The position numbers and the translations under genes are program-made. A stretch of 64,000 nucleotides of DNA, from the NCBI GenBank assembly GCA_964017155.1, contig OZ024862.1, positions 45,468,462 through 45,532,461 on the forward strand, given 5' to 3'. A model generated the notes under the pieces. The model made no database searches and was not told the DNA's origin. It saw nothing but the letters and a program-made list of their open reading frames with translations. How positions within the stretch are numbered: position 1 is the first letter of the stretch; every line of letters starts with the position of its first letter. Shown one piece after another: positions 23,192-36,600 of this stretch. The stretch comes from Oasisia sp. SBJ-2009. Lineage: Eukaryota; Annelida; Polychaeta; Sabellida; Siboglinidae.

Positions 23192-26022
23192 GTAAGACAA
23201 TGAGATTTTTATTCTGCTTTGAATTTTTTTTTATAATTTAATCTGTAAACTAACATGTCAGAATGCATGCCACTGCTACTAGGGACATTTATCTTCCCAG
23301 TGATCTTTGTGCGTTAAGAATATGCCATACAGTAGTGTTTTTTTGGTACTTTTTGTTTAAATCATGACAAATTAAGAGTTTAATTGTTTTTGGTCAGAAG
23401 TAGCGTGCATAACTGTGGAAAGCAACAGTTGCTAGATTATTCTCATGCATGGTTTTACGTTATAATGAAGATGTAAGATTGTTATTCGGTAACACTGAAA
23501 AAGTATACCAGCAACTATAATTGTCTGAATAATAGATGTCAGTAGGTTTTTTCACAACTGTAGGTGACAGAATAATATTGATAACATTGCGAGAAAACTC
23601 CATGCACGAGATAGTTGCACGAGACATCAAGCTTTAGGCACAGTCACTTCATCTGGTCGCATGTCTAGTTTAACATTCTTTGTACTGCTAGTTTGATAGT
23701 AACAAGCTCTGGCAAGCATTCTTGCTGTGAATGCTGTTCCCTTTAATGACTGTCGCTGTTCTTTTCCCTGCTATCGCACCGAAGGCATTCCCTATCAAAA
23801 ATAACTTGCTCCCTGCCGCATGCAATTTGGGTGATTGGTCACCGACGTGGTGTCACAGTTTGCACTGACCTACTTGTTTTATCAACTGAATTTAATCATG
23901 TCTTTTGTGTTAATTATTGATGGATTTGAAGTAGAGCACATGTTGTTGTTTCATTACTTAAATATTTTCCATGTTATTACATTTTCTCAGTATTTGTAAT
24001 TTTCACTTAGATCAACAAGAATCATTAAACTGTTAGCTAGTTGTTTGTATTTCATCGTAAGAGTTATGGTTAAGATAAATATATGTTAGCTCTAAAAATA
24101 GCAGTGTAACATTTTATATTGAGACTAGATACTTAGATTAGTTATCTAAATGTGGAAACATTTTAGTCAGTTCCATATGAAATGTATAATAATTGTTGTG
24201 GGAAGTAGAGTAAATAGCAAGAAGCTAGATTATAACACATATCAAAAGCACCATTGGGGGAATTAGAGAGACTTATAAATTGCTTTTTCTAGCTTATCCA
24301 ACTAAATTGTACATTCAACAACAAAATACAGATCTATCAGACATTAAACATATTTAGGACCAATCATCTACAGTTCATGTATGCTAATGAAGTGCCACCA
24401 GTAATGTTTCACCCCAGTAATGTTTCATGGTAACCACTGACATAACAGCTTTTCTTTAACAACAAAATGACAGTTTATTGATGACCGATGCCAAGTTCAT
24501 CCATTAACTCCCATTTAGCATAATACAGGGAACAAAAGTTAAAATGTTCTGCCATCTGCATTGTATAAAGGCCTGTCACAGGTTTGGAAGAGGTCGCAAT
24601 GGGCACCTTCTTGTAAACATTACTGTTGTGCTTTTTGCTATCCAGATGGTACACACATAAATGTGCACAAGATTTATGATTCTGTGCATAACGACTGAAT
24701 AGTAATGTTGCTGGTGATAGCTGGTATCATGTTTACATGTTGGGAGGAAGTTCACACATTACATATTAAGTTCTCAGCACAACAGATCAATCAAACTCCA
24801 TGTCACATGTGTGGCTGATTCCCAATCCCATTGAAACAGTGAGCACTTCTTCACAAAGGACCCTGCTCACTTGTTCCTGTTGCACTGCATTATAAAAATC
24901 TTTCATGAGTATAAAAAGTCATAACACATGTTGCATATTGAGTGGCAACGTTGGCAATATACTTTAATATAATGATTTGAGTAACATTTAAGTTTAGACA
25001 TACATCAACTGGTATGTATTACATCAGTATGTATCTTGAGTGCTGAATTCCTATGTTGGATTGTATAATTAGATATGATATGATAAAGGCATACAGCCAT
25101 GCAGTGGAAAGTTACCACCATTATTATGAATTTGGTGGCACCTGCTGTGTAGTTTATCCACTGTAAAGAACATGTTTGAAACCAGAAAGGACACCAATCT
25201 GTTACACTACATTAAAATCTGCTGAAATTGCTGCAGTCAACAAAACTGTTGATACAGTATGTGAGTGTAGTCTGTCATTTTGATCGCCGACTTGTGCTAG
25301 GCACTTATGTTATGTACGATTAAGCACACCTCCAGTAATAGGTGTATAATAATTACGTGTAATTATGTGTAATAACGTAAGTGATTGTGCTCTTATTACA
25401 GCGCCTAGACAGTTGTAAGCAGGTGGTTGATGCACACCCTCAGCACCAGGCTGGCTCTGAGCTAATGTCCATCCATCTGGCAGTTAATAATGAAAATGGT
25501 GGCAGAGTGCTAGTCACGGTCCACCCTGGTCATCACAGACCAGGCGTTAATAATTGACCAGGACATTTGGCCACTTTGGTGTGGTCATTATTACCTGATT
25601 GTTATTGCCATACTGGATCATAATTACATTGTCTACTGGTGAGATTGTAATAACTATATTTATGGCAGCTGCAACATCTGATAAATAGGACAACAGAACA
25701 AAAAAAGTAACAAATACTATCACAAAACAATGTTGGGCCTAATAAAACAGGTACTAATGCAATTACTGTAATTTACTGTTACTAAATAAACACAAAGAAA
25801 AAACTAAAAATAAATTTCAGTATGGGTAATTTAATAATGGAATGTAATTGTTGGAAAATTGCATTGTTGTAATCAGTTTATTTGTTTGATCAATGTTAGA
25901 TACATTTTGGGACAAGAATATCTTATAATAGCGACAAAACTGGAAAACGAGAACCAGAATTTATGATTATGATGTGCGAGTGACATGTTCAGTGTATTCA
26001 TGCAACATTTCTTATGTTTCAG

Positions 26023-26096
26023 TGACTGTGTTAGATACACGAAAATATGAAAGACTAGACTGGACTAGATTTTCTACACCAAATGTAGAAGCCACG
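26023..26096 (+). CDS. Eph receptor tyrosine kinase, exon 2 (start of ephrin-binding domain)
   Basis: A 74-nt exon between acceptor TTATGTTTCAG (ending 26022) and donor ACG|GTGAGTG. The G from exon 1 completes its first codon (Val28), and it ends on a codon boundary (phase 0). The peptide VTVLDTRKYERLDW (residues 28-41), then TRFSTPNVEAT to residue 52, aligns with the first strand of Eph ligand-binding domains. These read LLD followed by a short variable stretch and ELGW in vertebrates; here Leu-Asp-Thr and the Trp are kept, and LGW is LDW. Vertebrate EPH genes likewise have a small second exon in phase 1 / phase 0. Too short to stand out as an open frame, it was found by searching intron 1 for this motif with matching phases and splice sites. 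Confidence 0.88.
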
Positions 26097-29000
26097 GTGA
26101 GTGTATTTTGATGTCGTCCTCTTAACAAAGATGTACATTTAATTCTATGACTACCATTGGAACTGTATTTGACAGGTTTTGTTCATGGGAACTATGTTGC
26201 CTCTGTCCGACTTGTACCCTGACCTATTTGACTTTGAAGTCTAGGGTTATCAGTTTGGTGCTATTTTGCTTGGAATATCCGGTGAGCAGAATTAATTGAC
26301 CATAAGAGTTCATTTCCAGCATTTACAAAAGCCAGGAACAAACATTCCTGTCTGTAAAAACCATGAAATTAGCCTGTTTGAAATACGAAACCCTCGGCTT
26401 GTATAAACTAGCAGGCTGCTGGCTGTGGAGTTTCAGTCTCACTGGGTTTGATAAGCTCTGGTGGGCAGAACCTAGGATTAAAGTGTTCCATCTGTAATTA
26501 ATACCATGTATGCCATGTAATTAATGATTACCTCACAAAATGAATTTTAGATTTAACCAAAATGGTCTTTCTCAATGCATCTTTGAATGCCGATATGTTA
26601 ATTGTGGTACACCTTGATTGTTTCCGAAGCAATGAGTACACTGTAGTTAAATGTTTAATGACGTCCAATTGGGTGAATAGGTAAAGATGACATTTTAATT
26701 AGTTATCTACTGAAGCATAACTTGGCGGACAATTAGTGTCAAGACACCGATTTTATTTTAAACTATTCACATTTTCATCTGGTAGTACACCCAGTACACT
26801 TCCAGTTAGTTCCTAAAACACTGTGTACACATTTAACTATACTATAATTATACATGTTATCTGTTACACAATGGTACATGAATCATAGTGACAGAAGTGA
26901 TCAATTCACTGTTCTGCTAGCAGCCTGGATAATCCATGTGGATGATACATAACTGATGTAGATCTATCTATAATTACAATCATAGCATTCTTCAAAGATG
27001 CGTCTTAGCAGGCACAGAGATGTCAGCCCTCTAAAAAACAGGCTATTACCATAAATTAGATGTTCGGTGTAGATTGGGCAGACAGTCAACCTTTGCTGTC
27101 AGCTTTCCCGTCTCTAGGGAATCTCCTAATGTATGATAAATGAACGCTAGGTGATATAATCTCCATTCGACTTCACTTGACTCTTCAGGCTGTTTTAACT
27201 TGTTTTTCTCGCCATTAAGTGGCATGCCAGCGATGCCACTTTGAATGGATGGGGACATGAGTCTGGGGACTTCACTGATAGCCTCTTGGTGTGATGTCAA
27301 TAAGTCAACTGGCGACAATGTGACAAAGAACCGACGTAACACAATAGCAGCAACATTTGTGGTTTCATGTCTGTGGTTTTGTGCAGCTGTGATTTGGATT
27401 AAACTGTAAGATAATCTATCCAGCTTTGCTTGAGCAGTCGTACACAAGTTTTTATTAAAGTCTACTGACACTGGTGTTATCTGTAGGTCAGCGTTTCATG
27501 TCTGGTTTAAATGATACTTTGCACAGGTGAGGACTATTTGTTGGAAAAGCACATTGCCAGCTCTGTGTGTGCAGTCAATGTATCTAAGTGTAGGTGGCAT
27601 TTCCTTTTTGTTTTCTGATTTGTTCGACAAGGCTAACCATATGTCTGCACAAACATTGAAGTAAGATGTTGAGTTTTGATTGTCGATGAAACCGTTATCT
27701 GGGCTCGTAATTATAGATTTGCGTGACCTTATTCACTGGAGCGGAAGTTCTCCCATGCATGGATGCATTCAGCGATTCTCTACCGTTTACCACAAGCTAG
27801 ATATTATTGTCACAACAGTAAGTGACAAAATATCCATAAGTATTGTGACACACGCAGTTTTCTGTTCACAATTTTATGCGGTTTAACACCCACTAAGTAG
27901 GTCGCTTCCAGGGATGTCAAATGTTTTTCTACAAATGCCAGTGCTTTGTTCCTGTTATATCCATAAGTATTCTGACGCACGCAGATTTCTGTTCACGTTT
28001 AGATGTGGTTTAACAGAGATTGCCTCCAGCCCTGGATGTTATTATAATGTTTTTCCGCAAAAGCCAGTGCTTTAATCAGCCCCTTTAATCATGTTCCATG
28101 GCTAGAAAGTAATACAACGTACGTGTTTCATGTGCCAAGTTTAGAACTGCACTCTACTGTGATGATACTGTTGGAAATTAGTCTGTGTAATTGGAAGGAA
28201 ACATGCAACAGGTATATTCCGGGCATCTTATTTACAGGCATCATTATTACAGCTTACACAGTATGCATGGAAGCAGATGCGCATTCATGCGACATGCACT
28301 AGCTTGATTCAAGCCATTCAAATGTGGCCATGTCCTGCCCGGTAAAATGGTCATTATAGGCCATAATTGTGGTACATTTTGTGTAATAGCATCCTTAGGT
28401 TTCTTGAATTAAAGCATTGGGTTGCTTTGTAGACAGTGCCACTGGAGTAAGTATCATTATTAATAATAATGCTTAGCTTCTTTGTTTTGTATCACTACAT
28501 AGGATTTGGCATTGTAAGTCAAGTTATTTTTTATAAGTCATGGTGTAGGCCCTATATTTGTTTCGCCATTGTATTCACATATTATTTTATTAAACACATT
28601 TAGTACAATTTGCTTACATAGCACAATATATTGTAGTTACCTGGGTAATCCTGCTTTGGTGAGAATTTATGTATATACAAGAAATATACATAATTTTAAA
28701 TAGAATATTATTTATGGATATCCTAGACATATTTTATTTTCTGTTTATATATATATATATATATTTGTAACCTACAGTATTTGGTAGAATTTTCTGCACA
28801 ATCTATTTTCTATGTAATTTAATCATATTTATGCTAGAAACTTTAATGGACGGTCACGCAAAACCCATCATTGAATTCATCGCGACTCCGGTAACACGTA
28901 GGTGTTTGTCCCATCGAGTTGGCAAATGATGTTTGTGACAGAATTGAAGCCCAATAAAAGTAAATGGTTCTCTGATGGCTGACTTTCTACGGATGCATTC

Positions 29001-30307
29001 TCTTTGTGTCTGCGGCTAAAATTGGTAAAGTGTCGGTCACTGTCAGCACAGCAGCAACAAACTCTCACAAGCCCGGTAATGGATAAGTGAAAAGGTTGCA
29101 ATGAATACTTAGCACAGCACTTCTGGTTAATTTTTCAGCAGACTAGGGAATTTATGGGATAATGCGGAGGGGAATGGATTATCCTGAGGAAACGTGACTG
29201 CCTTGCTGAGGATACCCTCAGACCTGTCTGGTGGAAGGTTGCCTTTAGGATTGTAGTCGTTCACGGTCCACCGCTGAAGTGACAAAGGGGTTTCATGAAC
29301 TCTGCATCAACTCTGAGTAATTCACTAATTGGCTTTCATGTTTGCAAAAGTGATTGTGATGCAATGTTATTATTGCTGATTGCTGCGGTTACAAACAAAC
29401 AGGTACACAGCAACGAAAGGAAAACATCGGGTCGAGTCACATGGTTAGGGCTCAGAATGAGTAAGGGCAAACAAAAATGACATCAACAAAACAATTGGAA
29501 CTACTTGACTTTGTTATTTTGCTTGAGATTAAATAGTACTTATGTTGTAATTGGAACTGTGTTTGCAAAACATGACATTTGGCAAACCATGCAAAATAAG
29601 TAAACACAATTACAGTTAATAATTACAATTATCCAAAAGCCACAGAGAGCTTCAAAGCTTTGAAGTTTTATTTCTTTCAGTACATTTATGATAGGAGCAT
29701 AGTGGCTCGAGATCGCTGGAGAGATGTCCCAAGTGATAAATAAAAGCAACACGGTAATATAAAAACAGACAGCGACAATTGAAAGCCTGATTGATTCGTG
29801 TCTGGATGCAAATAGGCACGCTTCGATGCCATACATCTGGGTGACAATAATCACACCAACGCTGCTCGTTCCCGTGCGATATTCCCCGCGATATTCCCCT
29901 GGCTAATGAAGCAGCATGCATAACTGTCTCCCAACAAACTCTGCGGCTACAATTTATCTTCCGAAGCGCTTTGCATAGCTGAACAAGCTCCTTATACGGC
30001 ACCCAGAGGACAGTTATCTCCCTGTTGCTGTGTTAGATGGTCATTTGTGTGCAATATCTGTTGGACAGCCTGCAGTAACCGGGAGACGTCATGGACCGTC
30101 TCATAAACATGTACTTGCCACACTCTCAATGTGACCAGACGCTACTAACTCATGCTCCGTTTTGTAAAACTTTATCTGGGGTTGTCTCAAAAGAAATATA
30201 CATAACAAAATAGTTCAAAGAAAAATCCAAAACCAGTTTTGTTCATGTTACCATTCAGTAGTTTTTGCAGCAACACTTCAGCAGTGCAGTGTTTCTGCCA
30301 AGCTAGA

Positions 30308-30455
<148 letters not shown>

Positions 30456-30459
<4 letters not shown>

Positions 30460-30600
30460 AGCTTTATTGCCATATTCAACGTGTAAAAGTTACATGATAA
30501 ATTGGAATGTAGTCTGGCGTTGACTTACATAGTGCCTAAATATACAGTAAAATAGAACACGGCAAACAAATATAAAATATAGATATAAAATATACATTGT
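30456..30600 (-). mobile_element. LINE 3' UTR remnant, minus strand
   Basis: Read on the minus strand, the sequence passes TTGAATATGGCAATAAAGCT and then runs into (TTATTA)n. An AATAAAGC-type end followed by triplet repeats is typical of CR1/L2-like LINE tails in invertebrates. No reverse transcriptase frame was found upstream on that strand, so only a short 3' UTR piece remains. The left boundary of similarity cannot be set by eye. Confidence 0.5.
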
Positions 30601-33600
30601 ACATGATATGTTCTTTAAAATAAAATAAAAAAATATTTTAATAAAAAGTTTATACTTCGTGTAAATTTAGCAGTATATGCTCACTTAGATGGTTTTAAGT
30701 ATCTAAACACTCACATGCAAATATTCTGGTTCAAGTAGTGTAGTTATATGGTTTAGAAAAACATCACAAACAAGTTCGTGTGAATCTAGCACTGCTCATT
30801 TTGTTGCTTTGATGTGTCCATTTTGTTGAAATCTTTGTGAATGAAATGAACGTGACATGCAAGCAATCTGGTTCCTATAGTAAACTGATCAAAGGTATAC
30901 CCTGGATCGCCATGGAGAGGAGTAGCTGGATAGAAATATGTGTCCCAGTGTTGACCTGCAGATACAACTACACCAGGGGAGGAGCATAATTACATGCAAG
31001 ACTTGACTTCCTCAAAGGTCCCATTCATGTTGTAGCCAAATGTAATTTCATGTGGCCAAATAATCCCCATTAGTAAGTCCCATAGGTTGTCACTGATGAA
31101 TGACAGCCCAGCTCCAGTGTCTGGGTGTAACAAAGATTGCTGGCTGAGAAACTGGCACCTCTGAGAAATTGTGCATCTGTGCATGTTTATCTGCAGACCA
31201 CGCTATTGTGTCTGGCTACAAAGTGAAGGAGACTCCTGTCACTAGATAGTTGTGTCACCCGTGGTTTTCTCTTCCCGACTGTGTAAGGTCATCATTTTGT
31301 TGACCCGAGTGACCAACATGCTGATTGGTTTCTGGTTGGGAAACTACATAACCACCGTAATCCTTGGATATGTTGAATTTGCTAACGAATCCGGGTTAAA
31401 ACGAATACATTTATTTATTCAAACATATTGTAATTGAATTTCTGTGGATATAAAATAATAAAGAATTTTTTCATCAGGGTAACAAATAGTTTCATCAATC
31501 CCTATGGCCAAAATCAATTAAAATGTCATTGGATATAACAAATTAATGATGCGAAATAACGGTGATCAAAAATAATATGTAGGTCTGGACCCATATTTAA
31601 AATTTTAGATCGAATACTGTGATATAACGTGTTTATAACCACTTAGGTTGAATGCTCAATTGTAGGTTAATTTCAGACCTATTTCTGTTAACGTGAAGGA
31701 GTTGGTGATGAAATGCAGATGTAAAGAACTTAGGACATAACGAATAAATTGTCCGTTTCTAATGATTTCTTATATTCGAGGCTTACTGTTATTGGAAATG
31801 TCAATTGTAGCAATTGTGTTAAGTTGCTGGCCTGATTTTTATGCAGCTCTCCGGGGTAGTCCTTGGTGGGAAGAGTGAGAGGAACGGCCACACTTGAGGT
31901 GCGTAGTTAGGGAGGCTTGACCTGGCACTGTTTGTGTAGAGGTGTGGAGGGGCATTGTGCCATTAAGCAGGGAACACAGGACCAGCCCCAGTGGGTTTGG
32001 TAAGCAGCTTCCCAGTGGGGATAGCCAGCTGTGTTAATGTGGTCTCTGCACCGGCAGCAAGGAGGGGCACTGATACAATGTTGTGTAACCCTCGTTCATT
32101 ATCCTCTCCTTTTGTGTTTGGCTCCATATTCTGTATACTGAGGCAGCAGGGAGCTGCTCAGACAATGGGAACAGTTGCTACTGCCTGCAGCAACACTGCT
32201 TCACTACAACAGATGGTCAATTTGGGTACATCCACTGGAATAAGAATTCAAACAATTTTACCAGTCCTGGCACGGTGTCGAGAATCTTTGGTCTTGTTAA
32301 ACAGATGCCCGACACATGTATGTTGCTGGCAATCCTGCGAATGGGATGATGGTTTCCTATGAATATTTCTAAAAGGGCTCTGCCATGTCAGTGCTTTCCT
32401 ATCTCCTGTTCAAATTAAATGGAGTAATTCTACACGTTACTTTAAATCCTGAGTATGTGCCATGTCCGGTCAGACAGTGGTATTTCAAAGACATTTAAAT
32501 TTCCTGTCACTCTTGCTTTATTTATGTAGCTGCTATTCATTCATGAGCCTGGCCTTTCACCAGCAGTCGGTTTGAGCATTTTTGAGAACCCAGCCCATGT
32601 AGCTGTATGTATGTATGTAAATGAGGGTAACACTATCGGCCAGCTAGTATGAAGGGATGCCATTTGGGACGGTGTTAGCTGGTACATGAGCACGCTGATT
32701 ACTATACTACTGCTCGTCATATGCCGCACAAAGCAATGCGCTTGTCACATGTACAGGACACATTACATGATTGGCACGTCTTTCCCATCACCTGCGGAGA
32801 AGCTCATTTTGTTGTCTGCATTCTACTCATCCGAATATTCAAGTTCCTCAAATTCCAAATGAGCACAAGAGATCATAGGAAGAAGTCGGGAATGCTGTGT
32901 AACTGGACTTTCCTCCAGGGAGAAAAGCCTGTCTGGTATTCTTGAATCATAACTCATTTACGACATCTGTTGATTAATGTGTCTGTCTCTGGTAAGAGTA
33001 ATTCGAGGCAGTTTGGGACACACATTAGCTCATCGTGATGGATGCGATGCACCACTTTCAGCAACACCTTTCAGCGAAGACATCTGAGATTGGCATTCCT
33101 TCTGAAGTTATAAATGTGGAATAATTTGCTGAAGTGACAGCCGCGTACACTTACAGGTTTTCCTGCGATGATTGGTTTTCTGCACGGTTGCATTTTGAGT
33201 GTGTGTGTTACATGAGTATTTGAATTTGGTTCGAGGTCTGGTAATGCAGTGTTAATCCACTGAAACGCATCCCCTGTTATGTAACCTCCTAGCCATCTGG
33301 AGACTTCTCATTTGAGGCTCCGTTTGATTCATTTGATGCAACCTGTTTATTAATCAATGCCCTTCGCGGAGATGATGTCATAATTTCCATCTGTCGATGC
33401 GGCTGACGATATTGAGAGCCGTTCCGCGTAGGATGAAGTTATGAGAAGCATGAACTGACAGCTCAGGTCCTTTGTGGCCGTAAAGCAAGGCTAATGCCAG
33501 CAGTGTTGGCAACTACACAAAGAAACCATTAGGAATGTGGGAAAATCAATAGAGTAAGTTCGAAGTTAGTGCCTCATGCTGCTTGTTGAATGAAGACAAA

Positions 33601-36600
33601 GATGCGCACAGCGCTATTTTTGACGTCGGCTCAATTGACGCCGCCATCAGTTGGAGGTGGGACGCATCTCTCGGATTAGGCGGATGGCAGGTCTGGCTTA
33701 CTGTGGATCAGAGATTTCTCTTAGCCAATATTTCAGCCGGAAAAATTGCATGCACTTTGGTGTCTGGCACATTGATTCCAGGGTCTTGATCTGGGCTTAC
33801 CCAGGCTTCTCTGCATTTTGCGGTCACTCACACGGCATCAAATCAATGGAGTCACCCATCAGTGTATAGCTGTTTTATGGTGCCAGAATCTGTACTTTGG
33901 CAGTGAAGACAATTTTATATCTCGACAAGGAATTATTGTTGATGTGGCCAATAAAATGTGCATCAGATATTCAGACGGTGTAAAATTGGAATTGAGGCAA
34001 TTGAGTGGTACGTTTCAAATAAGAATATTGCATTTTTTATTGTTTGGTTAAATAATAAACTTTTATCTTGTATATCTAGTGTTTATGTTTGACATAAATA
34101 TTAATACATGTACTTAAGTAAAGAGTCATAAGTCTATGTACAAGATACAGAAGATCATGAAAACGTAAATTAAGAAACTTGTTCAGAAATAATTATTTGT
34201 ATTAATATGATCAACATGGTTTCATTTACCTAACTGCACATTACACAGATTATATAGAGCTGTATTTGGGAAAGAGTTGTCCTAAATTGAGAGTACACAC
34301 ATGAGATGAGAAAGTGGTCAAAAATAACGGGGCTGCAAACTGCGCAATAAGACTGACCCTGACTTCACAGAATTCAATCACATGTTTATTTATGTAGCTG
34401 TAACGAGACCTTTAAATAAATAAATAACATTGATGTGACCAATTCATGCTAGAAAACTACCTTTGAAATACTCTGGACCAGGGTTCTTTGCGGCGAATAA
34501 AGAGATCCGTCTTTGTGATATATCATGTGAAAGCAATCCAATATATATTTAGTTGGGCCTAGTTTATTGACCATGTTAGTTGAGGACACCAATCAAAAGA
34601 ATCATCGGCCGTGTGTAATTGGTTTTCCTATATCAATAACGATGTTTGTGCAGAGTTATTGCTTTTATTATTTTACCGACAAAGCTGAACACCATCTGCG
34701 TTGCCGGTGGGTGTAGATTTGGTGATTTTAGGAGTGAGAAAATTGTGTTCTGTGAACATATTTGACCACTGGACTGAAGACGAATACACTGTACATTAAT
34801 CACATTAAAGCAAATAAATATTGGGGGTGGTCTGCATGGAGGTGCTTAGATGTGGTATGACATTATGACAAAATATTTATCGGTATATGTAGATAATATT
34901 CACCGTTGTTTTCATAGCATGCACATGCACGTAACCGATATGCCTTGCACAAACATAGTACATGGACGTTTTTGTACAATTCAGTCCAATTTGTTGCTAT
35001 CGCATCACTCCGAAGGTGGCATATTGCAAGGCCCATATCACTTGCCGACCTGCACAATCATAGTATCGGCTGCTTCCCTGTAGTCCTGATCCACTCTGTT
35101 TGGATTTCAAACAAAAACCTGCATGTTGAATAAACAGTTTGTTCAGTGCAAAAACTGGTGATAATAATATGACTTCGCTGTTTAGCATAATTGCTGGGGA
35201 TTAGATTGTGCAGAGTCTTGGGTTACTTGTAAGCGTGAAGATTGCATAAATGAACAAATTGACGTAGGTCTGCAGATGTGTGTAATCTGCCAAAACATGA
35301 TCAGATCTAACATATTAGTTAGGTGCAATTAATTATTTATGACTTTCTTTTAAGACGCACAATTATGGTCCAGTTGTACATTTGTACTTGAGGATTTGGG
35401 CAAAATAAGATTGTATGTTTGATATAGTTTGATTGTTTTATATTAATTGTTTTATTGTTTATATTTTTAATAACATGCATAACTATGTAATGAAGTATTA
35501 GAATACAAACTAATTTGTATATTTTAATAAAATAAATTGTACTGGCCATTTTATTTATATTTTTCTTAAACTTTTAGTTTGATCAACATTGTTAACATTT
35601 CTTGTGAAAATCCTTGAAAAAACTTATAAATCAAGCACGTCATGAACAATATTCAGAATGTATTAATTTTTGATATTTTCCTTCAGTAATATGGCTGTGA
35701 TGAGACTGTCATTTCATATACAAGCCAGACTCTCATGAGCAGTGACTAAGATGTTATTGCCTGGTTAATTTTCATAAAACATACAGTGCATGAAGCGTCA
35801 GTCGATATTGTAATTGGGGAAACGTGCGAACACTTAATCTGTAAATTGAAAGTGTATCTTTAGCGATGCGAGGTGTAATTTTCACGCCATCCAGATAAAA
35901 ACGCTGCCAGCATAATAGTTAGGATGCTGCGAGGTGATAGGGTATAATTACCGCCAATTTTGCGTGTGTAAGTTTCGCAGAGGGCCACCTCCCAGTGACG
36001 CAGCTAGGATACACACAGCATTGTTGGCGAAACTTTCAAGTGCCCTTCTCTTGTGACTTATTGTTAGAATTGCGAGGCACCACGTTTAAGCTACCACGGC
36101 GTCTCGATGACAGACCGGTACATTAACACAGCACAAAGCCTGTCTAGGTTCAATCACGCAACCCATTCTACCGGGGCTGGCAGTTTGACACGTGGTGGTG
36201 AAGTTGCTGTGCCGCCAAAGAGGGGTAGCCTCAGTAATGATAGTAATCAATGCAAAAAATGTGAGGCTGAGTAAACAAAGAGCATTGTGTGTGTAGCAAG
36301 TTTCTGTGTCACCAAGAGGTACCGAGTGTTATTCAGTCGCCGTGTGAAGGTTATCCGAATTCAGATCTGTGATTAGCCTGCAAGTGAATACGCAAGTGTG
36401 TATGACTATGATGATATATTACCTGGCCCTACGCAAATTATGGTGATGCTTGCTTTAGGTGTCAATCATTATGTGTATAATTAGCAGCTTTGACAATGTG
36501 GGAATGCCCAGATGCCTTATTTAGAAGTGGGGATGGATGCGGTGGTGACCTTTGACACTCAGTGGTCCACTAGTAAAACTGGTCACCAAGGCATGTCCGG

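Larger units (their letters stand above)
10300..26022 (+). other. Eph receptor intron 1 (about 15.7 kb)
   Basis: Bounded by donor GTAAGA at 10300 and acceptor TTATGTTTCAG ending at 26022, phase 1. Contents recognised are a 38-bp minisatellite (13100-13242), a hAT transposon (18280-20993) and a 50-bp tandem duplication (23095-23191). The rest is AT-rich sequence in which the open frames, including one of 93 codons at 15799-16080, show no recognisable domain or flanking exon structure. No other gene is supported on either strand. Confidence 0.75.

Noticed and set aside
27046..27471. 141-codon minus-strand open frame
   Set aside because: No recognisable motif or exon structure. In 64 kb of six-frame AT-rich sequence, one or so frames of this length are expected by chance.
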